Assembly: GCA_040755395.1 (NCBI GenBank)
Contig: JBFMAX010000004.1
Location: forward strand, 62,001 to 126,000
Reading direction: 5' to 3'
Length of the DNA: 64,000 nucleotides
DNA from: Nitrospirota bacterium
GTDB taxonomy: Bacteria; Nitrospirota; Nitrospiria; Nitrospirales; Nitrospiraceae
Shown: positions 42,011-51,482 of the stretch, one piece after another
How positions within the stretch are numbered: position 1 is the first letter of the stretch
Layout: each line of letters begins with the position of its first letter
Made by a program: the position numbers and the translations under genes
Notes under the pieces: generated by a model
Seen by the model: the letters and a program-made list of their open reading frames with translations, nothing else
Database searches by the model: none
What the model was told of the DNA's origin: nothing

Positions 42011-44734
42011 ATGCCCACCCTCTACCTCATCGACGGCAGCGCCTATGTCTATCGCGCCTTCTTCGCGCTCCCGCCGCTGTCGAACTCCAAGGGGTTCCAG
42101 ACCAACGCGGTCTATGGCTTCACCACGATGCTGATGAAGATTCTCCGCGAGCACCGGCCGGACGGCTTGGCGGTCGCGTTCGACGAGAAAGGGCCGACCT
42201 TGCGTCACGATGAGTTCAAGGACTACAAGGCCCAGCGGCCGCCGATGCCGGAAGGGATGAGCGCGCAGATCCCGTACATCCATCGCGTGGTGGAGGCGTT
42301 CGGGCTCCCCGCCGTGCGACTGGCCGGCTACGAGGCGGACGATCTGATCGGCACCCTCTCGCGGAAGGCGGAGGCGGCGGGATTCGACGTCGTCATCGTC
42401 ACCGGCGACAAGGATATGTTCCAACTGCTGACGCCGCATGTCCGCATTTACGATCCGGTCAAGGACAAGTGGTACGGCGAAGACGACTGCCGCGAACGGT
42501 TCGGCGTCGAGCCGGCCCGGGTCGTGGAGGTGATGGGGCTGATGGGCGACGCCACCGATAACATTCCCGGGGTCAAGGGGATCGGCGAGAAGACGGCGAT
42601 CAAGCTGATCACGCGGTTCGGCAGCATCGAGGACCTGTTGCGACATGTGGACGAAGTGACCCCGCCGAGGATCAGAGCCTTGCTGATCGAACAGGCGGAC
42701 AACGCCCGCTTGAGTCGGCGGCTCGCGACGATTCAGACGGACGTGCCAGTCGAATTCAATCCCGAACAATTCGCCGTCCGGCCCGCCCACGGGGAAGAAT
42801 TGATCGCCCTGCTGCGGGAGCTTGAGTTCACCAGCCTGCTCAAAACGCTTCAACCGGCCGAGTCCGCCGGCGCGCCGCTCGGCTCGGAGGTCCGCAGGAT
42901 CAAGGATTCGGCCGACGCGCGACGTTTCGCCGATGAAGTCGGTAGCGTGAACCTGGTGGCGCTGCAGTGCGTCTGCGGCGGCACGGAGGGAGCGGCGGCT
43001 CCGTCGGGAGTGCGGGCGATCCTCCAGGGCGTCGCCTTGAGCGCGCCCAACGGCATGACGGTGTTTGCCGCGCAACCCGACCCGGAGTCGCATCGCGCCG
43101 GTTGGCCCAGGCCGCAGCATCCTCTTTTGCAGCCGCTGGCCGATCTGCTCCAGAGTCCGACACGGGTCAAGGCGGTGCACGATCTGAAGTCGGCCCTGCT
43201 CGCCCTGGGACGGGCCGGATTGGATCTGCGTCCGCCCTGGTTCGATACGATGATCGCCGACTATCTGTTGAATCCCAATCGCCGGTCCCATTCGTTGGAG
43301 ACGGTGGCGATGGACCTGCTCGGCTATCGTCTCGGAGCCGAGCGGCCGGCTGCCTCCCCCGGAGAGGAGGCGTCGCGACAGTTGTTCGACGAGCCCGGCG
43401 GGGGCGAAGCCGAACAGCGGACGGCCGAGCTGGCGGCCGAATCGGCGTCTGTGATCCTCCGGCTCGTGCCGATGCAGAAAGAACGGCTGCAGGAACAAGG
43501 AAGTTGGCGGCTCTTCGAAGACGTGGAAATGCCGCTCGTGCCGGTGCTGGCCGAGATCGAGCGCAACGGGTTCCTGCTCGACGTGCGGGCGCTGGAGCAG
43601 CTCAGCAAAGAGCTGGAACGGGAGCTCGATCGGATGATGGAGACGATCGCGCATCTCGCGGGAGGGGAATTCAACATCAATTCGCCCAAACAGCTCGCGG
43701 CCGTGCTCTTCGACAAGCTGGGCCTCGCGCCGATCCGCAAGACCAAGACGGGCTATTCGACCGACGAAGACACGCTGACGCAGTTGGCGACCCAGCACGA
43801 GTTGCCGGCGCAGATTCTCAACTACCGCAGCCTCAGCAAGCTCAAATCCACCTATGTGGATGCGCTCCCGCAACTCGTCAATCCCGAGACAGGCCGGCTC
43901 CACACCTCGTTGAACCAGACCGTGGCCGCGACCGGGCGCTTGTCCTCGACCGAGCCCAATCTGCAGAACATTCCCGTCAAGGGCGACTATGGACTCCGGA
44001 TTCGCGAAGCCTTCATCGCACCGCCCGGGCACCTGCTCCTCTGCGCCGACTACAGCCAGATCGAGCCGCGCATTCTCGCCCATCTCTCCCAGGACGAGCG
44101 GTTGTTGCGGGTGTTTGAGCGGGGCGAGGATATTCACATGGCGACGGCGGTGGAGATTTTCCGGTTGCCGCCGGAGCAGATCACCCGAGAGATGCGGCGG
44201 GCGGCCAAGACCGTGGTCTTCGGGATCGTGTACGGGATCAGCCCGTTCGGTCTGGCGCAGAACATCGGCGTCTCACAGTCCGAGGCGAAGAAATACATCG
44301 ACACGTACTTCGAGCGGTACGCGGGCGTAAAAGCCCTGCTGGATCGCACCATCGCCGAGGCCAAAGAGAAAGGGTACACCACGACGATCCTCGGTCGCCG
44401 ACGGCCGATCCCCGAACTGCAGAGCGCCGATCCGACTCAGCGCAGCTTCGGCGAGCGCATGGCGGTGAACAGCCCGATTCAAGGCTCGGCGGCCGATCTG
44501 ATCAAGGTCGCCATGATCAGCGTTCACAAACGGCTTCACGCCGAATTGCCCGGCACCAAGATGATCCTCCAGGTCCACGATGAGCTGATCTTCGAGACGC
44601 CGGAGAAAGATCTGGAGCAAGCGAAGCAGCTTGTGAAGTCCGAGATGGAGGCCGTGGGGAAGAAGCTGGGGCTCTCGGTGCCGCTCAAGGTGGATGTGGG
44701 AGTGGGCCGCAACTGGCGGGCGGCGCATCCCTGA
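42011..44734 (+). CDS. polA: DNA polymerase I
   Basis: A 907-residue family A DNA polymerase for repair and Okazaki-fragment processing. Residues 1-290 are the 5'-3' exonuclease (LIDGSAYVYRAFFALP, GYEADDLIGTL, VTGDKDMFQL). The 3'-5' exonuclease region (about 300-520) is decayed: the DTE motif position reads LVALQCVC and later acids are lost. The polymerase domain (about 530-907) is intact: TGRLSSTEPNLQNIPV, ADYSQIEPRILAHLS, RRAAKTVVFGIVYG, LQVHDELIFE. Confidence 0.95.
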   Translation: MPTLYLIDGSAYVYRAFFALPPLSNSKGFQTNAVYGFTTMLMKILREHRPDGLAVAFDEKGPTLRHDEFKDYKAQRPPMPEGMSAQIPYIHRVVEAFGLPAVRLAGYEADDLIGTLSRKAEAAGFDVVIVTGDKDMFQLLTPHVRIYDPVKDKWYGEDDCRERFGVEPARVVEVMGLMGDATDNIPGVKGIGEKTAIKLITRFGSIEDLLRHVDEVTPPRIRALLIEQADNARLSRRLATIQTDVPVEFNPEQFAVRPAHGEELIALLRELEFTSLLKTLQPAESAGAPLGSEVRRIKDSADARRFADEVGSVNLVALQCVCGGTEGAAAPSGVRAILQGVALSAPNGMTVFAAQPDPESHRAGWPRPQHPLLQPLADLLQSPTRVKAVHDLKSALLALGRAGLDLRPPWFDTMIADYLLNPNRRSHSLETVAMDLLGYRLGAERPAASPGEEASRQLFDEPGGGEAEQRTAELAAESASVILRLVPMQKERLQEQGSWRLFEDVEMPLVPVLAEIERNGFLLDVRALEQLSKELERELDRMMETIAHLAGGEFNINSPKQLAAVLFDKLGLAPIRKTKTGYSTDEDTLTQLATQHELPAQILNYRSLSKLKSTYVDALPQLVNPETGRLHTSLNQTVAATGRLSSTEPNLQNIPVKGDYGLRIREAFIAPPGHLLLCADYSQIEPRILAHLSQDERLLRVFERGEDIHMATAVEIFRLPPEQITREMRRAAKTVVFGIVYGISPFGLAQNIGVSQSEAKKYIDTYFERYAGVKALLDRTIAEAKEKGYTTTILGRRRPIPELQSADPTQRSFGERMAVNSPIQGSAADLIKVAMISVHKRLHAELPGTKMILQVHDELIFETPEKDLEQAKQLVKSEMEAVGKKLGLSVPLKVDVGVGRNWRAAHP

Positions 44735-44833
44735 CACCGTGCCCCCTTGTGGAGAGGTCATCTCGGGCTTGCCGGGCCGAGACTTCAGTCACTTTCGCCC
44801 CATCCTTGCGCCATCCTCATTGTGACAAATTCC

Positions 44834-44861
44834 TTGTCAGCCCTGGCGGATTTGCTACAAC
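44834..44861 (+). promoter_or_regulatory. Candidate promoter for the membrane glycosyltransferase gene
   Basis: TTGTCA (44834-44839) and TACAAC (44856-44861) are 16 bases apart. The TTTGCTACAAC core is shared exactly with the promoter at 32117. Confidence 0.45.
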
Positions 44862-44912
44862 CATAATCCATCCGCACCTCGCCTCATCACCCGGTGCTGA
44901 CGACTTGGTCTG

Positions 44913-46913
44913 ATGGAAGACGCGGTCTCGCCAGCGTATCGTTCACAGGTTGCGTGGGTCCTTGTCGTCGCTTCAGGCGTGTTGGCGATCGGAACGGCTT
45001 CCATCGACGCTCCGCGGGTGCCGCTGCTGCTGGTGCCGCTGTCGTTTCTGCTGGCTGCGTACGGCGCCGGTACATGCCTCGCGCGGGTCTACGGAGAGAT
45101 CGACCGCCCAGCGCTTTGCCCGGCATCCAGGCTCGCCACCCGGTTGGGCGTCGGCATCGCCGGGCTTTCGTTCGTCGTGACCGTGACGGCCATGGGGGGA
45201 GGGCTCTGGTTCGCTTCCGTTCTCATTCTTCCGTGCGTTGCGGTCGGCGCGTGGAGTCTCGTTCGGGCCATCCGCAACCCGGGACAAGTTCCCCGCTTGA
45301 TGGAGCCGGCCCTGGCCGGGCTCGTCCTGGGCGCCGCATGGCTCGTCGCCTGGCTGTGGGCGACGATTCCTCCGACCTTCTTTGACGAGCTGGTCTATCA
45401 TCTGGTGATTCCCCAACGAGCGCTGGCGACCGGCCGTCTGGAGGGCGCCCCGTGGGTGTTCTACACCCTGATGCCGCACGCCTCGGATGTCCTGCTGGCC
45501 TGGGGAATGGCGTTCGCGGGAGATCTCGGCGCGCGCGCCACTCATTTCTCGATGTGGATCGTCTGCTCGCTGGCCGCGTGGGCGCTGGCCCACGCCCTTG
45601 CGGACTCTTGTGCGTCGGCTCGAGGCGCGGTTCTTGCGGTCTGCGCCTTGGCGGCGTCGCCGACCGTGTGGTTTCTGGCGACCTTGCCGTTCGCGGAACT
45701 CTGGCTCGCGACCGCCGTACTGATCGGCGGCGTCATCCTCGTCAAACCGGACCCGTACACGCGACCTTGGCTCGCCCTGGGCTTGCTCCTCGGATTGGCC
45801 GCGTCGCTCAAACTCACCGGCGTGGTTTGGGTCGCCGCCGCGCTGGCCGCGGCTTTGGCGATGCGGTGGACCTGGACGGAGGCGCTGAAAGCGGGACTGG
45901 CGGCATGGGTCGCCGTTCTCCCTTGGTGGCTTCACGCCTTCCGGTCTACCGGGAATCCGGTCTATCCCTTAGCCTATCGGTGGCTGGGAGGAACCGGTTG
46001 GAGCGACGACAACCAGGCCCGATTGCTCGCCGACTTGCCTTATGGATCGGGAAGCTTGGGACCGGAGGGCATCCTGCGCCTTCCCGTCGAGATGCTTCAG
46101 CACCCGGAGCGATTCGGGTCCGCAGGCGACGCGGGCGCGCTGGCGGTTCTTTCGACCGGTTTCCTCCTCGCCATGCCCGTTTTGTCGAGACTCGCTCGCT
46201 GGGATAGCCGTTACCGACACTGGGGCGATGCGGGAGCCGTCTTTGTGGTGGTCGCCGGGACGTGCTGGGTGCTCACCACCCCGACCGTCCGATTTTTCGC
46301 TCCCGCGCTTGCCCTCGGCCTCGCCTCGCTCGCAGCCCTCGGCCTACGCCTTCGAGGGTATGCCCAGGCGCTCATGATGGCGCTCCTCGGAGTCGCCGGC
46401 GTTCTGGGCACCCAGAGTTTTCTCAGCCAACACATGCAGGTCTTCTCCTCGGATCGGATCGCGCTGGGACAGGAAACACGCCACAGCTTCTTGAGCAGAA
46501 ATCTGGAGCACTTTCACGCCGCGGAATTTGTCCGAGCCGCGTTGCCTCCGGATGCCCGCGTGTTGTTCATCGGGGAAACCCGGGCCTACCATTTCGCCCG
46601 TGCCGGGATTGCGCCTTCGGCGATGGATTCCCATCCCCTCTCGCGATGGGTCGCGGAAGCGTCCTCCCCGGAAGCCCTTGCGGCCAGACTGGCGAGAGAA
46701 GGGATCACCCACGTGGTCCTCAATGTTCGTGAGTTCCATCGCCTCCATAAGTCTTACGGGTATCTCGCGTTTCGCGGGCAAGAAGCGGAAGAGCGGGACC
46801 GGCGGCTGAAGGCGTTGCCGCGGGCGCTGAAGCCCCTGTTCCAGCGCAACGGAGTGTATGTCTTTGAAGTGCCGCGCCTGCAAGATGAGAAATCGACCGC
46901 AGACGCTTCATGA
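44913..46913 (+). CDS. Multispanning membrane protein, glycosyltransferase-39-like
   Basis: A 666-residue inner-membrane protein with about 12 hydrophobic spans over residues 10-520 and a soluble C-terminal domain (about residues 540-655). The acidic residues after the first spans (TFFDELVYHLVIPQRALATG) recall the DE-containing loop of GT39/ArnT-like lipid-linked sugar transferases. The downstream GT2 enzyme fits a lipid-linked sugar route. Sequence similarity is too remote to name a substrate. Confidence 0.65.
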   Translation: MEDAVSPAYRSQVAWVLVVASGVLAIGTASIDAPRVPLLLVPLSFLLAAYGAGTCLARVYGEIDRPALCPASRLATRLGVGIAGLSFVVTVTAMGGGLWFASVLILPCVAVGAWSLVRAIRNPGQVPRLMEPALAGLVLGAAWLVAWLWATIPPTFFDELVYHLVIPQRALATGRLEGAPWVFYTLMPHASDVLLAWGMAFAGDLGARATHFSMWIVCSLAAWALAHALADSCASARGAVLAVCALAASPTVWFLATLPFAELWLATAVLIGGVILVKPDPYTRPWLALGLLLGLAASLKLTGVVWVAAALAAALAMRWTWTEALKAGLAAWVAVLPWWLHAFRSTGNPVYPLAYRWLGGTGWSDDNQARLLADLPYGSGSLGPEGILRLPVEMLQHPERFGSAGDAGALAVLSTGFLLAMPVLSRLARWDSRYRHWGDAGAVFVVVAGTCWVLTTPTVRFFAPALALGLASLAALGLRLRGYAQALMMALLGVAGVLGTQSFLSQHMQVFSSDRIALGQETRHSFLSRNLEHFHAAEFVRAALPPDARVLFIGETRAYHFARAGIAPSAMDSHPLSRWVAEASSPEALAARLAREGITHVVLNVREFHRLHKSYGYLAFRGQEAEERDRRLKALPRALKPLFQRNGVYVFEVPRLQDEKSTADAS

Positions 46914-46983
46914 CGCGGGGCGCGGGGAGTCGCGGCGACGGATCCCTTCGAAGAGAACAGAGATTGGAAAGGCCCTTTCATCG

Positions 46984-47745
46984 ATGACGACCCCGGAAGC
47001 GCGCAACCGTCCCAAACTGTCGGTGGTCATCCCCGTCTATAACGAACGCGCGACGATCGAGGAGGTGCTGCGGAGAGTGAGCGCGGTTCCGATCAATAAG
47101 GAGATCATCGTCGTCGATGACGGGTCCGACGACGGAACCGCCGAGATCCTTCAGCGCTTCGGCTCGCGGTCTTCGCACTCTCATGCGGAAGCGGCCCGCA
47201 AGACGGATCCCGGTTCCTTCGAGCACGTTCGGATTCTGTTCCAGGAACACAATCGCGGGAAAGGGGCGGCGCTCCGGCGCGGATTCCAAGCGGCGCGCGG
47301 CGAGATCGTGATCGTTCAGGATGCCGACCTCGAATACGATCCCCGAGACTATCTCCAGCTTCTTGATCCCATCGAGCGAGGCGTCGCGGATGTCGTCTAC
47401 GGGTCCCGATTCATGGCCGGCCCGCACCGCGTCCTGCTGTTTTGGCATTACGTCGCGAACAAGACGTTAACGACGCTTTCCAATATGCTGACGAATCTCA
47501 ACCTGTCCGATGTATGGACAGGCTATAAGGCGTTCCGCAAAGAGGTGCTGGATCACGTCGCGCTGAAAGAAGACCGGTTTGGATTTGAACCGGAGGTCAC
47601 CGCCAAAATCGCCAAGGGCAGGTGGCGGATCTACGAAGTGGGCATTTCGTATTACGGGCGCACGTATCAAGAAGGAAAGAAAATCACCTGGAAGGACGGC
47701 GTGAGAGGGATTTGGTGCATTCTTCGCTACAACTGGTTCTCCTGA
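46984..47745 (+). CDS. GT2 glycosyltransferase (dolichyl-phosphate-mannose-synthase-like)
   Basis: A 253-residue family 2 glycosyltransferase. LSVVIPVYNERATIEEVLRRV and IIVVDDGSDDGTAEIL form the nucleotide-sugar site, QDADLEYDPRDY holds the metal DxD-like motif, and VVYGSRFMAGPH and FGFEPEVTAKIAK are DPM1-like. It should load a lipid carrier with sugar in the cytoplasm, a fitting donor for the membrane protein upstream. The frame is open further upstream; the ATG at 46984 matches the family start. Confidence 0.85.
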   Translation: MTTPEARNRPKLSVVIPVYNERATIEEVLRRVSAVPINKEIIVVDDGSDDGTAEILQRFGSRSSHSHAEAARKTDPGSFEHVRILFQEHNRGKGAALRRGFQAARGEIVIVQDADLEYDPRDYLQLLDPIERGVADVVYGSRFMAGPHRVLLFWHYVANKTLTTLSNMLTNLNLSDVWTGYKAFRKEVLDHVALKEDRFGFEPEVTAKIAKGRWRIYEVGISYYGRTYQEGKKITWKDGVRGIWCILRYNWFS

Positions 47746-47835
47746 CGGGGTTGCAGAAGGGCGCCGAACCTGATGAATGGACTGGGAATCTCATGACAGC
47801 GCATCTCGCACCAGCCTTGATCATCGAGTATGAGG

Positions 47836-49110
47836 CTAGCTGCTTCTAGGTACGTACAGCGCGCGCACGATTTCGCTCGTATTAAACAGCATCGCGTTCA
47901 TCCGCGTGTACGCCGCGTAGCCGAAGAGGTGGTCGCGAGGGTTGGTCGAGCCGGTGCAGTCTTTGTAATCGACCAGAAGGCATAGGCCGTCGGTCGGGCA
48001 GCGGACGGCGCGGCGGGCGCATTCCAGCCAGCGTTCGAATCCATCGTAGGGCTCGACCAATTCCCACAGCGCCTTGTTGGCCGCTTTAGCCTCCTCGGTC
48101 GCCGGCACCGCGTCGCTGCCGGCGACGGCCAGTTGCTGCACGTAGTCGCCCCCCCAGGCGACCGGCATTTCCATGGTGATCTGCGGCAGCTCGATCTTGG
48201 CCAGCCAGGTCTTCCCGTCTGTTCTCAACACGCGATGATTCACCACGTGGAGCAGCTTGCCCAAGCCGGACGGGTCCCATCCATAGCGCACCGGGGTCCC
48301 GAACGTGACGACATCGAGCGCCGCGCCGGTCAACGTTCCGGTGGGGAGCGTGCCTTCCAGCCGGTCGAGGACGGCCGACAGGTCGGTCTGTTTCGTATAT
48401 CCCGCGTATCCGCGCAGGATCTCGAACACCCGCTTTCGCCCGACGATCGGGGACGGCGTGACGAGATTCGAGGCGAAGGCCAGCACCTGCCCGGCGTGCC
48501 CGTGCGCCTGGATCAGAATCCTGTCTTCGGCCCCGAGTTGGCGCTCCTGGCACAAGGCGCGCAAGCGATCGAGGAACACGCAGGCCGCGATAGCTCGCCC
48601 GAGGTGGTGGTGCTCGCTCGACCAGAGTTCGCGCACGCAGACAATCGGCTTCGACACCGCCTTGTTGACGGCCTTGCTGAACAAATCGACATAAGCGACA
48701 GTAAAATTGCCGGCGTCGCCGGCCTGGTCGTCGAGCAGCTTCTTGGTCCGCTCGTCGTTCGTAAACGGCGGCTTGAGGCCGGTCTTGCCGCTCGGCAAAC
48801 CGTTGTCGCCTTCGCGCATCAGGGCCAACAGGGCGTCGACTCCGGAAATCCCCCGCGAGTAGCCCCGTTTGAGCCCCCCCGCTTCGTCCAGGCGCTGCAC
48901 GCCGAAGAGATCGCTTCCCAGAAAGGTCCCGTGAAAGAACACCACCACCCGCACTCCTGCTTGAGACAGCTTGGCGCCCAAGGAGGCCATCGCGTCGAGC
49001 CAAGCCGGCGAATCCGGCGAGGCGCCGACAATCAGTTCGCGAAAGCCGACCCGGTCGCCGGGATTCTTGCGTGACATCTCGTCATGTTGAAAATTGTTGT
49101 CGATCGGCAT
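47836..49110 (-). CDS. Unknown alpha/beta-hydrolase-like protein (424 aa)
   Basis: A 424-residue soluble protein. It has an oxyanion-type VVVFFHGTFLGSD near residue 60 and, in the place of a lipase elbow, ILIQAHGHAGQVLAFASN near residue 200. There the usual serine of GHSxG is Gly (AHGHAG), so it may lack hydrolase activity. ALDVVTFGTPVRYG later fits lipase-like proteins. Start at 49110 is uncertain (ATG at 49077 also fits). No recognised domain name. It is downstream of two coupled exported-protein genes on the same strand. Confidence 0.55.
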   Translation of the reverse strand: MPIDNNFQHDEMSRKNPGDRVGFRELIVGASPDSPAWLDAMASLGAKLSQAGVRVVVFFHGTFLGSDLFGVQRLDEAGGLKRGYSRGISGVDALLALMREGDNGLPSGKTGLKPPFTNDERTKKLLDDQAGDAGNFTVAYVDLFSKAVNKAVSKPIVCVRELWSSEHHHLGRAIAACVFLDRLRALCQERQLGAEDRILIQAHGHAGQVLAFASNLVTPSPIVGRKRVFEILRGYAGYTKQTDLSAVLDRLEGTLPTGTLTGAALDVVTFGTPVRYGWDPSGLGKLLHVVNHRVLRTDGKTWLAKIELPQITMEMPVAWGGDYVQQLAVAGSDAVPATEEAKAANKALWELVEPYDGFERWLECARRAVRCPTDGLCLLVDYKDCTGSTNPRDHLFGYAAYTRMNAMLFNTSEIVRALYVPRSS

Positions 49111-49187
49111 GGCGGGATGTACTTACCCGAAACCCGGTTCGGAGTGCAATGGTCGGAATGGTCGGGAAGAGGCTGGGAGCGCGCGGT

Positions 49188-49820
49188 TCAGCGAACGACC
49201 GCAGGCGTCAACTCCGGAGCGTCAGGCGCGGATTGGGGAGCGATCCGGCTTTTCAGCATCACGGCGGTGGCGGTGCACGTGCCGCCCGCTTCATCGATCT
49301 GCCGGTCGACGATCTTCACGCCTTGCAGATATTCCCGCACGATTTCTTCGCGGGTCACTTCAATGTCCTGCTCAGCCTCTCGACCGGTGCGCTCCCGCAC
49401 CCGGTCGACGGCGTGCTCCTTGACCAGCACACGAATCTGTTTAGCCAAATCGGCCCGGGCAGCCAACTCCGACACCCGCTGACAGACAAGGCGCCCTTTG
49501 GACAGGTCCCCTTGGCCCAGGCCGATCAGAAATTGGTCCGAGGAATATTGACTCTGGACTTGCGAGGCATGTCTTTCAGCCGCCGGGTCAGGGCTGGGTC
49601 CACTGGGTCCACCGACCTGCGGCCAGCTCGCCTGCCGCTCCTGCTGCTGGAGCCGGTCGAACGACGTTTCGGCATGTTGGCGGACCGGGGGCGAAGCTTG
49701 TGATGGGTCTGCGGCACGGCTTTCTGCAAGAAAGAGCCAGCCACCCAGCACCGCTGGGCCTGTCGCCATCATTATCAACGAGAAAGCTGGGCGTTGTGCG
49801 GCCAGCCATTCCATCTTCAT
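49188..49820 (-). CDS. Exported LPP20-like protein
   Basis: A 210-residue exported protein with signal peptide to about residue 38 (WLFLAESRAADPS), a Gln/Pro-rich linker and a C-terminal domain (QFLIGLGQGDLSKGRLVCQRVSELAARADLAKQIRV) like LPP20/FlgP-type lipoprotein domains. Its ATG overlaps the stop of the preceding gene by one base (TGATG), so they are coupled. Function unknown; such proteins are often envelope or flagellum-associated in other bacteria. Confidence 0.65.
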   Translation of the reverse strand: MKMEWLAAQRPAFSLIMMATGPAVLGGWLFLAESRAADPSQASPPVRQHAETSFDRLQQQERQASWPQVGGPSGPSPDPAAERHASQVQSQYSSDQFLIGLGQGDLSKGRLVCQRVSELAARADLAKQIRVLVKEHAVDRVRERTGREAEQDIEVTREEIVREYLQGVKIVDRQIDEAGGTCTATAVMLKSRIAPQSAPDAPELTPAVVR

Positions 49821-51235
49821 CACTTGGCTCCCCTGCCTCCATGTCCGCCTTTCCCTCCGCCCAAACCGCGACCCGGCGAGGGCGCCCCTGCGCGCGGGGC
49901 TCCGTGAAGGAGACGTTGACGTGCTCCCGGCGGCGCGAGGAGCCGATCCAGCCCTGAGGGCAAGCGCCGTCCCTGTCGTGGTGTGGCTACGTGCGGATGA
50001 GGGATGGCCTTGGCGGCGGGCAGAGTCCCGCTCACCGTTGGTGGCGAGGGCGGTGCGGCCGGCATCGGCGCCGGAGTCTGCTGGAACATCCGCGAGAGGT
50101 TGCGGGACGGCATTCGCGGTGAACTGGGCGTCGGCTGCGTCTGCCGGAGCGTGGGCGGTACGGGGCCGGGGATCGATCCCGGGGGTGCCAAGAGGAACGG
50201 ATTCAACTGCGTGATGGTCGAGAGCCGCCGTGGTGCGCGTGATGGAGTGCGCGGTGGTGTGACTATCTGCTGATCGGGAGGCGGAGAACTTGGTGCCGGC
50301 TGTCGCGTAAGCACTTGCTGGAGTTGGTTCAGCGTCGGCGGAGATGAGATCGGCGCCGGCTGCTGAGGCACGATCTGGTGGGTCGGCAACGCGGGCGGCG
50401 TCTGCGACGGTGTGGGTGGGGCTGGCGGCTGCGGCGGGGCTGGTGGGACTCGGGCCGTAATCATCTGTTGGACGACATGGACATGAGGGTTCAAAGGATT
50501 CAATTGCCACGCCTGCGCGACGAGCGCGTGGATTGGGGCGGCGTTCTCCCACGGATAGAATCCCAGGAAGGGCGAAATAATCACCCAATCGGTCCAGGCT
50601 TGGGACACGAGCGCATGGGATTGAACCTTGTTGAGGAGTTCCTGACGCTGCTGGCTGATTTCCCGAACCTGCTCCGGCGAGGTCGCTTCGGCCAACGCTC
50701 GAGTCGCGGCGTCCAACTCCTGATGAAGCTGATCCACCTCCGCCTTGAGCGCGACCAACTCCTGCCTGGCATCTTCGTTTTTGCGCAATGCGGTAATGGC
50801 CTGGACGACTTCCTCACTGTCGACCTGCGCCGTGAGATCGACCCGGATCACAACCGTTTCGCCGTCGAGGTCCGTCGTGACCCGCTGATCGAGCACCAAC
50901 ACGACGCCGGCTGTATACGTGCGGATTTCATCCTGCGTGACATCAAGATCGCGTACGACCGTCACGCTTTCGAGATAGGTCGCCACCTGTTCGAGCGCGT
51001 TGCGCTTTGCGGCCTCCGTCGCGAGCTTGATCGCGTCCTCGCGCGTGTCGCGATCGCCCATGCGGTACTCACCGCTGGCCGTCACGATGCGGATTTCAGC
51101 CCGGGCCTGATCGTCGGAAAGGAACCATGGGAGGAGCAGGACGGCTGCGCACAGGAGAGAGAGGGCTGATCGACGAATGAAGAGGGAGCCCCTGGAACCC
51201 GTCGCCGAGGTCCGGCTGAGTGATCGAGTGGGCAT
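49820..51235 (-). CDS. Exported protein with coiled coil and proline-rich tail
   Basis: A 471-residue protein. After a membrane segment (residues ~23-42) comes a conserved region EDAIKLATEAAKRNALEQVATYLESVTVVRD, similar to LPP20/FlgT N-terminal-like domains, then a coiled coil (ALRKNEDARQELVALKAEVDQLHQ near 150-200). The C-terminal ~220 residues are a Pro/Gln/Ser-rich low-complexity tail ending GLGGGKGGHGGRGAK. The tail may span the periplasm or bind the wall; that is inference. Start 51235 is chosen to begin at a signal-like segment. Confidence 0.65.
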   Translation of the reverse strand: MPTRSLSRTSATGSRGSLFIRRSALSLLCAAVLLLPWFLSDDQARAEIRIVTASGEYRMGDRDTREDAIKLATEAAKRNALEQVATYLESVTVVRDLDVTQDEIRTYTAGVVLVLDQRVTTDLDGETVVIRVDLTAQVDSEEVVQAITALRKNEDARQELVALKAEVDQLHQELDAATRALAEATSPEQVREISQQRQELLNKVQSHALVSQAWTDWVIISPFLGFYPWENAAPIHALVAQAWQLNPLNPHVHVVQQMITARVPPAPPQPPAPPTPSQTPPALPTHQIVPQQPAPISSPPTLNQLQQVLTRQPAPSSPPPDQQIVTPPRTPSRAPRRLSTITQLNPFLLAPPGSIPGPVPPTLRQTQPTPSSPRMPSRNLSRMFQQTPAPMPAAPPSPPTVSGTLPAAKAIPHPHVATPRQGRRLPSGLDRLLAPPGARQRLLHGAPRAGAPSPGRGLGGGKGGHGGRGAK

Positions 51236-51482
51236 GATCCGCACCCTTCCGGGGATGGATGACACGCCGGTGCTCTGTCCGTTGACGGCCCCGCCGACTT
51301 TCTCCCGCCCGGGCGGCTCAGCGTTCAGGGCAGCCCCGTGCTTGATCACAGCATAACACCGATCCGATGCCCGTGTCACAAGCCCGCGCCAGGCCCGCTT
51401 GCCTTCGCGGAAATTCGCGTGTTAATTTACGAAGCTCGGGGTGGGCGAACGAAAGACCTCAAAGCGCAAAGGTGATGGCTAT

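Noticed and set aside
44761-44782. Terminator after polA
   Set aside because: TCTCGG/CCGAGA form a short stem but there is no T tract and the loop is 10 bases; support is too weak.
49188-50588. 466-residue extension of the LPP20-like gene
   Set aside because: The first ~255 residues are Ser/Thr/Pro-rich shadow of the upstream exported protein's tail; the ATG at 49820 starts the signal peptide.
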